Source: Parabacteroides acidifaciens
Lineage (GTDB): Bacteria; Bacteroidota; Bacteroidia; Bacteroidales; Tannerellaceae
NCBI RefSeq assembly: GCF_003363715.1
Contig: NZ_QREV01000023.1
Span: 1 to 64,000, forward strand
Direction of reading: 5' to 3'
Length of the DNA stretch: 64,000 nucleotides
Part shown: in pieces, positions 1 through 8,658 of the stretch
Layout of the letters: each line of letters starts with the position of its first letter
Position numbering within the stretch: the stretch's first letter is position 1
Notes under the pieces: generated by a model
The model's database searches: none
Seen by the model: the letters and a program-made list of their open reading frames with translations, nothing else
Told to the model about the DNA's origin: nothing
Made by a program: the position numbers and the translations under genes

Positions 1-268
1 TTAATCTTTGTTATGTAAATTGAGTTTAGTTATAATTGTTTAATCTGTAAACTGATTTCAGGAAAGGTCAGTTACGGTTGTATTCTTTCCATCTCACAAC
101 TGTCTTCCTTCTATGTTACAGTTGGATTTCTTTTGTTTCACGGCTGTGACATGAATAGCGGGTAGGTACGGAGGGGGCACACATCCCGCATTGTTCATTC
201 TATCTGCCGGGTTATTCATTCCTTTACGGCACTATAGCTTCATGAAGTACTGCACTTGTTGACACGGA
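1..268. other. Intergenic, no gene seen
   Basis: No convincing reading frame, RNA gene or promoter was recognised. The stretch lies downstream of the minus-strand TonB receptor that ends at 316. Only the palindrome that follows it stands out. Confidence 0.5.
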
Positions 269-288
269 GGGCGGTTCGCGAACCGCCC
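269..288. repeat. 20-base perfect palindrome, REP- or terminator-like
   Basis: GGGCGGTTCG is followed directly by its own complement CGAACCGCCC. The minus strand reads GTAGGGGCGG into the palindrome. It sits 28 bases past the stop of the TonB receptor at 316, so it could fold at the 3' end of that mRNA. GC-rich dispersed palindromes of this kind are common between Bacteroidetes genes. There is no T-run, so a simple intrinsic terminator is not certain. Confidence 0.6.
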
Positions 289-315
289 CTACGAGGTCTG
301 TTTGTTTCGTATCTG

Positions 316-2754
316 TCAAAAACTGAATCGGGCACCGGCATAGTAAGTACGCGGACTTCCCGGGCCGTAAATATAGCCGGAATCACGTGTCGCTCCCCTG
401 TCGAAATCGCTTTGATAGGAATTGAACATATTCTGTACGCCGGCATTTAACTGTAAGGTCATGTTAGCGGTCAGTTTGAAGTCGTAACTCAGTTTAGCTC
501 CCAATTCAAAGAAATCCGGACTCTTTACCAAAACATCTGCCTTCCCGTCTACCTGCGACAACAGGTGGGGCACATACATCCGTCCGGTGTAATTCCCGTT
601 CAGGGCAATCGTAAAGGGTTTTACCGGTGTATAGGAAGCTGTAAAATAACCATACAAATTGGGGGTACGCAGGATCTTGTCACTGTTGCGTTCGGCATCC
701 GTCAGATGCGCTTTGTCGGCGCTCCACTCTTCCGGGTTGTCGTACAGGCTGCGTTGAACCGTGATACCGGCTTGTAGCTGTGCCTTGTTCCGGTAAGCGA
801 TCTTACCTTCCAGAGTCCCTCCATAGACTTTGGCGCCCGAACCGTTAGTGCGGGTCTGCACCAGTGATCCGTTGTCTGCCTCCACCGGGGCGGAAAGGAC
901 AAAAGGATCATTCAGTTTGGTGTAAAAGCCTTCAAATAAAAGGTTCAACTGGAAGTCCCCGAAGAAGTGATACCAATCCACCGAGCCGTTCACACTCCGC
1001 GAACGCTCTTCCTTCAGGTCCGGGGAGCGGACAATGGAAACGCGGTCGCCCCCGACGTTGCTGATATGCAGGTCTTCATCGAAAGCCTGCGGGGCGCGGA
1101 ATCCTTCGGCATAGCTCAACCGCAGGTTTATGTCGTGTGTCGGATTATAACGCACATTGGCGCGCGGGCTGAAGATGGCTTTATCCATGATGCTGTTCTT
1201 ATCGATACGTCCTCCGATCAGGAAACTCCACTTTTCGTTCTTCCATTCGTTCTGTGCATACGCACTCCAGATATTGATGATCTGGTGCAAGGGTACCGGC
1301 GTGTATTTATCGATCAGTTCCTGCAGGTGCTGTCCCGTTGCCGTCGGGTCTTCAGCCAGAGCGGCATCACGGTATTTCTGCATATCGGTCGCACGGTCGT
1401 CCAGATCGTCATGGCTGAACTCGATACCCCCGGTCAGATCGGCCGGCATGAACAGGCATTTGTCGGAGCTATAGATATATTGAGCCCCCAACACTCCGGT
1501 GAAATCCGTTGTCCGGCCATAGGCACTGTAATAGCTGTCGCGGTGGATGTGTTGCCCGGAAGCGTATAGGCTGATGTTGTGTTTCTGGTTCGGAGTGAAG
1601 ATGTTATACTTCAAGCTTTCCGTATTGATGGAATGTTGCAGTTGTTCGACAAGGCCGGCTTCACCTGTCCCGTTCAGGCCGGCATCTTCAGCGATGTGCG
1701 GCGGCAAATCCATACCGCTGCCGCCCCGGCGGAATTCTTCCATGTGATGATATTCCAGATTGAGCTTGGAATAGGCGCTGGTTTTATAGAAACCGTTGAA
1801 CCCGATTGTCTGGTTCTTCAACTTAGGCAGTTCGGAGAAGCCGTCCCCATTCGAATCCCAAGCCGAACGATAGCGGTTTTGCCCGTATATGTAAGCACCC
1901 ATTTTGTTGTCGGAAGAGACCCACGACAAGTTGAGCGTCGTGTTATTGTCATAAGCCCCGGAACCGTCCATATTGGAGATCGTATGTCCGAAGGTGCCGG
2001 AGTTGCGGATCGGTTCCTTTGTGATAATATTGATCGTACCGGCAATGGCGGATGAGCCGAACAAGGCAGAACCGCCTCCACGTATCACTTCGACGCGCTC
2101 GATCATATTCGCTGGAATCTGTTCCAGCCCGTACACGCCTGCCAAAGCGGAAAAGATCGGACGGGAGTCGATCAGTATCTGTGTGTACTTCCCTTCCATA
2201 CCGTTGATGCGAACCTGCGAGTAACCGCAATTTTGGCAATCGTTTTCAACACGTACGCCCGGTTGGAAGACCAGCCCTTGTGCTAATGTCGTGGAGTTCG
2301 TCTTCTCGAACATGGTCGGGCTGAGCACCTTGACCAAGGTGGGGGCGAGGCGGCGTTTCGTCTCGTTTCTGTTTGCCGAAACGACTACGCCTTCCAGCGA
2401 GATCAGGTCCTCTTCGAGTTCGAAGTTCAATTCCTGTGTTTTGCCTTTTTGTGTCTTCACTTTCTTCGTTACCGTCTTGAAGCCGATAAAGGAAACCTCG
2501 ACTGTAAATTCGCCTTCCGGCAGGTTCTTCAACATATAATGTCCGGAATCATCGGTCGCCGTGCCGATGGTCGTTCCTTTCAATATGATCGTGATTCCCG
2601 GCATATGTTCACCGGTCGACTTATCGACCACATGCCCGAAAATATTGGCATCTGTCGGGTTCATCACTTCTTTATCAATCGCATAGCTGTTGTTTGGCAT
2701 CACTGCCGAAACGGCACAGCAAAGGCATAAGAAAAGTATAATAATCTTATTCAT
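316..2754 (-). CDS. TonB-dependent receptor, metal- or haem-type
   Basis: An 812-residue outer-membrane active transporter. The signal peptide ends near residue 25. A CarboxypepD_reg-like domain follows at about 37-115 (GHVVDKSTGEHMPG start). The plug is at about 125-250, with the conserved stretches LIDSRPIFSAL and GGGSALFGSSAIAGTINI. The rest is a beta-barrel ending in aromatic-rich strands and a final F-S-F. The plug carries a CxxC (ENDCQNCG), which is unusual and could bind a metal or haem. The gene follows a small His-rich membrane protein, which also points to a metal ligand. The substrate is not determined by sequence. A haem or siderophore receptor is the main alternative. Identification as a TonB receptor is secure. 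Confidence 0.93.
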   Translation of the reverse strand: MNKIIILFLCLCCAVSAVMPNNSYAIDKEVMNPTDANIFGHVVDKSTGEHMPGITIILKGTTIGTATDDSGHYMLKNLPEGEFTVEVSFIGFKTVTKKVKTQKGKTQELNFELEEDLISLEGVVVSANRNETKRRLAPTLVKVLSPTMFEKTNSTTLAQGLVFQPGVRVENDCQNCGYSQVRINGMEGKYTQILIDSRPIFSALAGVYGLEQIPANMIERVEVIRGGGSALFGSSAIAGTINIITKEPIRNSGTFGHTISNMDGSGAYDNNTTLNLSWVSSDNKMGAYIYGQNRYRSAWDSNGDGFSELPKLKNQTIGFNGFYKTSAYSKLNLEYHHMEEFRRGGSGMDLPPHIAEDAGLNGTGEAGLVEQLQHSINTESLKYNIFTPNQKHNISLYASGQHIHRDSYYSAYGRTTDFTGVLGAQYIYSSDKCLFMPADLTGGIEFSHDDLDDRATDMQKYRDAALAEDPTATGQHLQELIDKYTPVPLHQIINIWSAYAQNEWKNEKWSFLIGGRIDKNSIMDKAIFSPRANVRYNPTHDINLRLSYAEGFRAPQAFDEDLHISNVGGDRVSIVRSPDLKEERSRSVNGSVDWYHFFGDFQLNLLFEGFYTKLNDPFVLSAPVEADNGSLVQTRTNGSGAKVYGGTLEGKIAYRNKAQLQAGITVQRSLYDNPEEWSADKAHLTDAERNSDKILRTPNLYGYFTASYTPVKPFTIALNGNYTGRMYVPHLLSQVDGKADVLVKSPDFFELGAKLSYDFKLTANMTLQLNAGVQNMFNSYQSDFDRGATRDSGYIYGPGSPRTYYAGARFSF

Positions 2755-2830
2755 TGAGTTGTCTTTTAAAATGATTTGTAGTAATAATAGAAAAGGATAA
2801 ATGCAGATTTATCGGTAAGACGCTACGTTT

Positions 2831-2949
2831 GTATTACCGGACGCAGATTTCGCAGACGACGCAGAGGAACGCAGATCATTAATTGTTTTAAAAGAAAATA
2901 AATCTGCGTTCCTCTGCGTAATCTGCGCCCGTCTGCGTCCGGTAAATAC
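2831..2949. repeat. Long imperfect inverted repeat of CGCAGA-rich units
   Basis: The left arm (2831-2876) and right arm (2901-2949) are near-complementary. Both are built from repeated (A/T)CTGCG or CGCAGA units, with about 24 AT-rich bases between them. It lies between the His-rich membrane protein gene and the TonB receptor gene, both on the minus strand, and could fold into a large hairpin in a shared transcript. It resembles dispersed intergenic palindromes of Bacteroidales and is different from the REP family at 13.3-14.2 kb. Confidence 0.75.
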
Positions 2950-2970
2950 GAGCAAACCACCGCTAAATCA

Positions 2971-3324
2971 TCAAAAGACAAAAGGCGGCGCCCTCAACGA
3001 AACCCTCCCTAAGACAGGGCGGAGGTGAGCCGGATAGACCGGACGGTTGGTAAGAATACAATAGGCGGTCGGAAGTGCCGCAATCAGCACGTGGGCAAAG
3101 GCTGCCCCGCTGATCTGAATAGTCGAAAGCTGGTGCAATAACTGGAACTCGGCATAATTATGTTCTTCCTTGGGAGTTCCGTCGTCATTTTTCTGATAGG
3201 GATGGGAATGGACAATCGTTACCCCGTTCACAATATGGACGTGGGTAAAAGCGATCAGACACCCCAAGTACGAAATGAAAAGTACCGGAAGCGCAATCCT
3301 CAAATATGTCCTTAATTTATCCAT
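2971..3324 (-). CDS. Small His-rich membrane protein paired with TonB receptor
   Basis: A 117-residue protein. There is one hydrophobic segment at about 9-27, then a His-rich stretch (H28, H30, H39, H41, H55, H64) containing THVHIVNGVTIVHSHPY. A second hydrophobic segment is at about 72-92, and the C-terminus is basic. I do not recognise a named family. The His cluster between two membrane segments could face the periplasm and bind a transition metal or haem. It is followed 216 bases later, on the same strand, by the CxxC TonB receptor, so a shared uptake role is likely. A consensus-like promoter lies just upstream. Confidence 0.7.
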   Translation of the reverse strand: MDKLRTYLRIALPVLFISYLGCLIAFTHVHIVNGVTIVHSHPYQKNDDGTPKEEHNYAEFQLLHQLSTIQISGAAFAHVLIAALPTAYCILTNRPVYPAHLRPVLGRVSLRAPPFVF

Positions 3325-3362
3325 GTATCGCCAACTATACGATATAACAACTATTCAGGTTG

Positions 3363-3393
3363 CAAAGTTCGTATATTAAGCGATGATATACAA
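3363..3393 (-). promoter_or_regulatory. Bacteroidetes-type promoter for the His-rich protein gene
   Basis: On the minus strand: TTG (3391-3393), 20 bases, then GAACTTTG (3363-3370). This is one step from the TAnnTTTG -7 consensus. It ends 39 bases before the ATG at 3324. Confidence 0.55.
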
Positions 3394-3456
3394 TCCCTAT
3401 TTGTAGGTATATTATACTTCATTCTTACAACATATTTCCGTTTTAATCCCGCCTTC

Positions 3457-3486
3457 TTGCAAGAACAGACTTTTTTCGTACCTTTG
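3457..3486 (+). promoter_or_regulatory. Promoter of the first cobalamin riboswitch transcript
   Basis: TTG (3457-3459), 19 bases, then TACCTTTG (3479-3486) match the Bacteroidetes -33/-7 pattern. The site lies just upstream of the riboswitch. The second B12 locus has the same TACCTTTG box. Confidence 0.7.
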
Positions 3487-3495
3487 CCGCAGTTT

Positions 3496-3672
3496 TGGTT
3501 TCACAGCTCCCAACTGTTACGGGAGCGTGATGAAAAGGGAATCAGGTGCAAATCCTGAACAGACCCGCTGCTGTAAGTTCCTTCCAAATCTTTGAATACG
3601 CTATAGCCACTGGCGAGAAATCGCTGGGAAGGCATTCAAAGACGGAACAAGTCAGAAGACCTGCCAATACAG
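3496..3672 (+). promoter_or_regulatory. Cobalamin riboswitch
   Basis: The aptamer core is recognisable: a GGGAATCAGGTG...AATCCTGAACAG stem, CCCGCTGCTGTAAG, a GCCACTG arm, GGGAAGG, and the B12 box AAGTCAGAAGACCTGCC (3649-3665). In this class, adenosylcobalamin or a related corrinoid binds the mRNA leader and lowers expression. It precedes the btuB-like gene at 3809. The edges are approximate because P1 was not folded by computation. Confidence 0.93.
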
Positions 3673-3808
3673 ATATAGTTTTAATGCTTTCGGGGAATAA
3701 AGCAGCAAAACATCGAGCCTGATCAGTCTTTATCCTGCGTAAAGAAATCGTTCTCTTTGTGTGCATTCTCCCCTGGGCAAGTCATGAATCACTATAACAA
3801 GGGGCTAC

Positions 3809-6166
3809 ATGAAAGTCTTTGTACACATTTTATTCCTGTTTCTCTGTCTCCCGCCATTCGTTTCGGCACAAAACGAAATCACTTTGTCGGGAAAAGTGAC
3901 AGACACACAAGGGACATCACTGCCACTGGTCACAATCGCAGTCGAAAATACGACAAACGGTACTTATTCCGACGATAAAGGCCGTTACTCGCTGAAAGTC
4001 ACACGCGGCAAGCAGACACTCGTTATCTCGTCTGTCGGCTACGAAACAATCCGGACAACTCTTAATGTACAGGTGAACCGGACGCTTGACTTCACATTAA
4101 AAGAAAGTGCTGTTGACCTCAACACCGTCGAAGTGTACGGGAAGACAAAGACACAACAACTGAAAGAAGGCGCTTTCGCAGTGAACGCACTTGACATTAA
4201 ACCGATCGTCAACTCGCTGAACAACCTCAATAACCTGGTGAACCGGGCTGCAGGTATCAAAGTGCGCGAAGAGGGTGGTGTAGGTTCGGACTTCGACCTT
4301 TCCATCAACGGATTGTCCGGCAATTCCGTCCGCTACTTCATCGATGGCGTCCCGTTGGACAGCAAAGGAAATGACGTGACGCTTGCCAACCTGCCAGTCA
4401 ACCTGGTCGACCGGGTGGAAATTTATAAAGGGGTGGTGCCGGCCTCGTTGGGAACGGATGCATTGGGCGGCGCTGTCAATATCATCACCAAGGCAGAAAA
4501 GACGAACTTTTTGGATGTTTCTTACAGTATCGGTTCTTTCCATACGCACCGCGCCGACCTGAACGCGCAGTTTGTGGAGCGGCATACGGGATTGATCGTG
4601 CGCCCTACTATCGGTGTCAACTATTCGAAGAACGACTACCGGATGAAGGACGTGGAGATGCGTGATGAAACAGGCGACCGGTTCATCACCGGCAACCCTA
4701 AACGTTTCCATGACGGCTATTTCTCGTTATTGACGCAGATAGAAGCTGGAATTGTCAATAAGTCGTGGGCAGACGAGTTCTTTGTTTCCGCCTCCTACTC
4801 CAAAACTGATAAAGAGTTGCAGACCGGGTCCGTACAGACCAAAGTCTACGGTATGGCAGAGCGTAATTCGGATGCCTGGAACGTGTCGGCGCGCTACGGC
4901 AAATGTAACTTCCTCACGGAAGGTATGACACTGAAGGCAACCTTGTCGCACACATGGGACCATTCCATCACCGTCGATACGGCCTATCGCAAATATTATT
5001 GGGACGGGGGCTACATCGTGAGCCAACGCAACGAAATCCGTGGCGGCGAACCCTCCATGCGCCATTATAAACGTCCGCTGACCATCGCGCGTGCCAATCT
5101 GGATTACCGCCTGAACGGACATCACAGTTTTAACCTGAACTACCATCTGAGCCGCACCGGGAATGACCGCTATGACGATTTGGACCAGAGCTTCGTCCCG
5201 TCGAACGACGCCGTGACCAAACACATCATCGGCCTGACCTACAGCCAGTCGTTTTTCGACGGGAGGATGCAGAACGTATTCTTCGCCAAAGACTACGTGA
5301 ACCATCCCAATATCCGGCAGACCGACCAGTCCACCGTGACAGGCTCGAACAAGGTGCAAGGTTCTACAACCAAGAACTATTTCGGATACGGAACCGGACT
5401 GCGTTATATGTTCTTCGAACCGTTGGCCGTAAAGGTTTCATACGAGCATAGCGTGCGCCTGCCCATCGCCCGCGAACTGTTGGGCAACGGAACCACCATT
5501 TATGCCAACGTTGCGCTCGAACCGGAGAAAAGCAACAACGCCAACCTCGCCGTCTTCGGCACCTGGCGTCCGGCCGACAGGCATACCGTTTATTACGAAG
5601 CAAACGGTTTCCTGCGCTATGTAGACAACTACATACAAACCTCCGTTATCGAAAAGGAAGGCATGATGCAGTATGTCAACGATCCCGCCGTCCATATCAA
5701 GGGCGTGGAAGGCGAAGTGCGCTATGACTGGGACGGGCGGCTGCAACTCATGGCCAACGTCAGCTATCAGGATGCACGCGACCAGCAAGAGTTTAAAGAA
5801 GACGGAAAACCATCCGCCACCTATAAGAACCATGTCCCCAACCGCCCCTGGCTGTTCGGCAGTGCGGAGGCGAGCTATACTTTCCGCAATCTCCTGCAAA
5901 AGGACAGCAAGCTGCGTTTAGGTTGTACGCTTCAGTGGGTGCATTGGTATTTCCTGACCTGGGAAGCCTATGGAAACCGCGATACCAAGGCGCGCATCCC
6001 TTCGCAACACATCTGCAATGCCAATGTCACGTATTCATGGATGCACGACCGCTACAACATAGCATTGGAGTGTGATAATTTTCTCGACGAAACGGCCTAC
6101 GACAACTATAAGCTGCAAAAGCCGGGACGCGCTTTCTTTGCCAAATTCAGAGTATTCATTCATTAA
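3809..6166 (+). CDS. btuB: TonB-dependent cobalamin receptor BtuB-like
   Basis: A 785-residue outer-membrane receptor. A signal peptide ends at about residue 20 (VSAQ). A CarboxypepD_reg domain follows at about 24-105, then the plug at about 125-225 (GLSGNSVRYFIDGVPL, ALGGAVNIITK), then the beta-barrel. The cobalamin riboswitch directly upstream makes a corrinoid the probable substrate. A lipoprotein gene follows 25 bases downstream, as in Bacteroides BtuB-BtuG pairs where a surface lipoprotein captures B12 for the receptor. The ATG at 3809 gives a clean signal peptide. Confidence 0.9.
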   Translation: MKVFVHILFLFLCLPPFVSAQNEITLSGKVTDTQGTSLPLVTIAVENTTNGTYSDDKGRYSLKVTRGKQTLVISSVGYETIRTTLNVQVNRTLDFTLKESAVDLNTVEVYGKTKTQQLKEGAFAVNALDIKPIVNSLNNLNNLVNRAAGIKVREEGGVGSDFDLSINGLSGNSVRYFIDGVPLDSKGNDVTLANLPVNLVDRVEIYKGVVPASLGTDALGGAVNIITKAEKTNFLDVSYSIGSFHTHRADLNAQFVERHTGLIVRPTIGVNYSKNDYRMKDVEMRDETGDRFITGNPKRFHDGYFSLLTQIEAGIVNKSWADEFFVSASYSKTDKELQTGSVQTKVYGMAERNSDAWNVSARYGKCNFLTEGMTLKATLSHTWDHSITVDTAYRKYYWDGGYIVSQRNEIRGGEPSMRHYKRPLTIARANLDYRLNGHHSFNLNYHLSRTGNDRYDDLDQSFVPSNDAVTKHIIGLTYSQSFFDGRMQNVFFAKDYVNHPNIRQTDQSTVTGSNKVQGSTTKNYFGYGTGLRYMFFEPLAVKVSYEHSVRLPIARELLGNGTTIYANVALEPEKSNNANLAVFGTWRPADRHTVYYEANGFLRYVDNYIQTSVIEKEGMMQYVNDPAVHIKGVEGEVRYDWDGRLQLMANVSYQDARDQQEFKEDGKPSATYKNHVPNRPWLFGSAEASYTFRNLLQKDSKLRLGCTLQWVHWYFLTWEAYGNRDTKARIPSQHICNANVTYSWMHDRYNIALECDNFLDETAYDNYKLQKPGRAFFAKFRVFIH

Positions 6167-6191
6167 TTATCCATATTTAAAAACAAGAAAA

Positions 6192-7733
6192 ATGAAGAAG
6201 TTCAAATTCGCATTACTGGCCTTCATGACAGCCTTGGTCACTTTTGGTTTCACGGCTTGTTCAGATGATGACGACGAAGTAAAAGACGTTCCGGTAACCG
6301 GTATAACCGTAAGCCCTACTACGTTAGCACTGAAAACAGGAACGACCGGGACACTGACGGCAACCATCGTTCCGGGAGATGCAAGTAATACAACCGTTAC
6401 ATGGAGCAGTTCGGCTGAAAGCGTCGCAACAGTAGACAAAGGCGTTGTCACAGCTGTTGCCGAAGGTACGGCAACGATCACTGTAAAGACGGATGACGGA
6501 AGTTTTACGGCCACCTGTGATGTTACGGTGACAAGCGATGCACCTGCCTTCGACGAAAGCAAATACCATTTCGACCTCTTCCTCACAGTCGGGAAACATG
6601 GCGGCATGAGCAGCAAGAACACAACAATCGTCAACAGCATCAGCAAGCTGACAGCCGATATGGGAACCATCACCGTCAAAGGGGAAGGGACCGAACTGGG
6701 AGACTATTCTATGGAAAGCATCTCGAGGGGTAAATATTACTACCAGATTCCTTCAAGCAACGATGCTTTCGTGAAGTATCAGATTAAGGAAAATAAGGTC
6801 GTGGAGACAGCCAAAGTCCCGTTCAAGACAAATACCTATAAGGTACGTTCTTATACTCACGCTTGGATCGATGACAATACGCTCGTTATCATGGCTGCCA
6901 ATGGCGATGCAAGCAAAGTCCTCTGGACAAAGCTGAACGCCGGTAATATGTCGATTATTGAAGAAGGTACATTAGATATCCTGCTGCCGGAATCCGAAGT
7001 AGAAGGTGAAGTGACAAAGAAGTTCACCACATCGGGCATCTTGACTTATAATGAAAAGGCAGGAAAGCTCTACTACTTCTATTTTGGTAAAAACGGCCTT
7101 TCGGGCAAGAGCGGTAAGACGACAACCGCTTTCTACACAGCCGTTCTCGATCCCTCCACGTTGGCTGTAGAAAGCAATAAACGTAACTCGCTTGTACAGG
7201 AAATGGCCGGAAGTGCCTACGGAGAGCTGATGCAAAACTGCATTATGTATGACGAAAACGGCAACCTCTACCTTGCCGCGTTCAGCGATAAAAATGATAT
7301 CGAAGAAGGACACCTCTTGCGTATCAATAACGGCGAGACTGATTTCGACCCCACTTACGAAGGATACCCGAATGCAGACGGCAAACTGCTCACCCTTCAG
7401 TACCTGGGCAACGGTAAGGCTCTTGCTTATGCACGCAATGACGCATCCGGCACGGCGATCGACAGCTACAGCCATTATTACAGCATCATCGACCTTGCCA
7501 CAGGCGAAAGGACACGCTTAAGTTATAACGGCAAAGAATTGGCATACAGTGGTGGTCGTTTCTCACAGCGTTCTGTTCTCTTCAACGAGAAGGCATACTT
7601 TGGTGTAAATACGGAAGCTGACGCCAATGCCGTCATCTACATCTACGACACCAAGACCGGAACCGTAGAGAAAGGTGCGGAAGTGGCCGGCGAATTTTAC
7701 TTCGACATGATCCGTGTGATCGAAAACGATTGA
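6192..7733 (+). CDS. BIG2 / DUF4374-like surface lipoprotein, probable corrinoid capture
   Basis: 513 residues from the ATG at 6192. An in-frame start inside the upstream gene is rejected because MKKFKFALLAFMTALVTF begins a lipoprotein signal with Cys at residue 22 and an acidic DDDDE tail, a surface-export-like signal. Residues about 33-112 form a BIG2 Ig-like domain (VTGITVSPTTLALKTG...TVTWSSS). The rest resembles the DUF4374 propeller group, which contains surface lipoproteins paired with TonB receptors. It shares the riboswitch transcript with the BtuB-like receptor, so I infer corrinoid binding at the cell surface. A siderophore role, as in XusB-like relatives, is the alternative. Confidence 0.78.
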   Translation: MKKFKFALLAFMTALVTFGFTACSDDDDEVKDVPVTGITVSPTTLALKTGTTGTLTATIVPGDASNTTVTWSSSAESVATVDKGVVTAVAEGTATITVKTDDGSFTATCDVTVTSDAPAFDESKYHFDLFLTVGKHGGMSSKNTTIVNSISKLTADMGTITVKGEGTELGDYSMESISRGKYYYQIPSSNDAFVKYQIKENKVVETAKVPFKTNTYKVRSYTHAWIDDNTLVIMAANGDASKVLWTKLNAGNMSIIEEGTLDILLPESEVEGEVTKKFTTSGILTYNEKAGKLYYFYFGKNGLSGKSGKTTTAFYTAVLDPSTLAVESNKRNSLVQEMAGSAYGELMQNCIMYDENGNLYLAAFSDKNDIEEGHLLRINNGETDFDPTYEGYPNADGKLLTLQYLGNGKALAYARNDASGTAIDSYSHYYSIIDLATGERTRLSYNGKELAYSGGRFSQRSVLFNEKAYFGVNTEADANAVIYIYDTKTGTVEKGAEVAGEFYFDMIRVIEND

Positions 7734-7738
7734 TCCGG

Positions 7739-8518
7739 TTACAATAATCCGAGGATTGTCTCATGTATCGCCCCGTTGCTTGCCACGACTTGTTCGGCGG
7801 AAGGCCAGGTGTCGCCGCCGGAGAAGTCGGTCAGTTTACCGCCGGCTTGCATCAGGATCAGACCGCCCGCAGCGACATCCCAAGGGCCGAGGTAGGCTTC
7901 GATGCGCGCTTCAAAACGGCCGCAGGCGACATAGCAGAGTTCTGCGGCGGCAGCTCCCATCAAGCGGGTCCCGCCGGCAAAGCCGTATAGCCTGTCTACC
8001 AGTTTAAGGGCGACCGGGCGGTAACGGTCCGAATCGTAGGGGAAACCGAGGGCGATGAACGCTTTGTCGAGCACGGCGATGTCGCTCACATGGATTTCTT
8101 CGCCATTGAGATAAGCTTTGCTTCCTTTCCAGGCGTAGAAACATTCGTCGCGGCAGACTTCATAGACGACACCCAGTAATAGTTCCTCCCTATTGCGTAA
8201 AGCGATGCTGACGCAATAGGGAGCGATATTATGAATATAATTGGAGGTCCCGTCCAGCGGGTCGACCAACCAGCAGTATTCTTCGCCGGCGAGGCTGCCC
8301 GTGCCTTCTTCTGCAATAAAACCGGAGCCGGGCAGCAGGGCGGAGAGCTGTTTGATCAGCCGGCGTTCCGATTCTTTATCCACATACGAGACGTAGTTAT
8401 GCGCACTCTTTTCTTCCACCCGCCCGCGGTTGAATTTACGCCGCTCATCCCGCAGGAAAGCGCCGGCCGTGCGGGCTATTTGCTGTACTTCCGTACAAAG
8501 ATTTTCCAGATTCAACAT
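7739..8518 (-). CDS. Inositol monophosphatase family phosphatase
   Basis: A 259-residue cytoplasmic phosphatase of the IMPase/FBPase/CysQ fold. Visible metal-binding motifs are D47, EE at 70-71, DPLDGTSNYIH at 86-96 (D86 and D89) and GPWDVAAGG near residue 208. Length fits the family. Members act on inositol-1-phosphate, PAP or related phosphates with Mg2+. Sequence alone does not choose between these, although PAP/3'-phosphoesterase (CysQ) activity is possible. It is convergent with the DUF4374 gene, 5 bases apart, and divergent from tamB. Confidence 0.9.
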   Translation of the reverse strand: MLNLENLCTEVQQIARTAGAFLRDERRKFNRGRVEEKSAHNYVSYVDKESERRLIKQLSALLPGSGFIAEEGTGSLAGEEYCWLVDPLDGTSNYIHNIAPYCVSIALRNREELLLGVVYEVCRDECFYAWKGSKAYLNGEEIHVSDIAVLDKAFIALGFPYDSDRYRPVALKLVDRLYGFAGGTRLMGAAAAELCYVACGRFEARIEAYLGPWDVAAGGLILMQAGGKLTDFSGGDTWPSAEQVVASNGAIHETILGLL

Positions 8519-8557
8519 GACTTTATGTTTTATTCCGGGACAAATGTAAGACGTTTA

Positions 8558-8588
8558 TTGGTTTTCCTTTATTTTTCTCCTATTTTTG
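8558..8588 (+). promoter_or_regulatory. Promoter of tamB
   Basis: TTG (8558-8560), exactly 20 bases, then TATTTTTG (8581-8588). This is a near-perfect Bacteroidetes promoter, ending 70 bases before the tamB ATG. A minus-strand -7 box, TACATTTG (8541-8548), for the phosphatase gene lies beside it without a clear -33 element. Confidence 0.7.
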
Positions 8589-8658
8589 TTAACGGAATGT
8601 CAAACAAAACATCCCTTTTAACCGTTATGAGTATAACGAAAACACACAAGAAAGATAC

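Noticed and set aside
3542-3766. 74-codon minus-strand frame
   Set aside because: Antisense of the cobalamin riboswitch.
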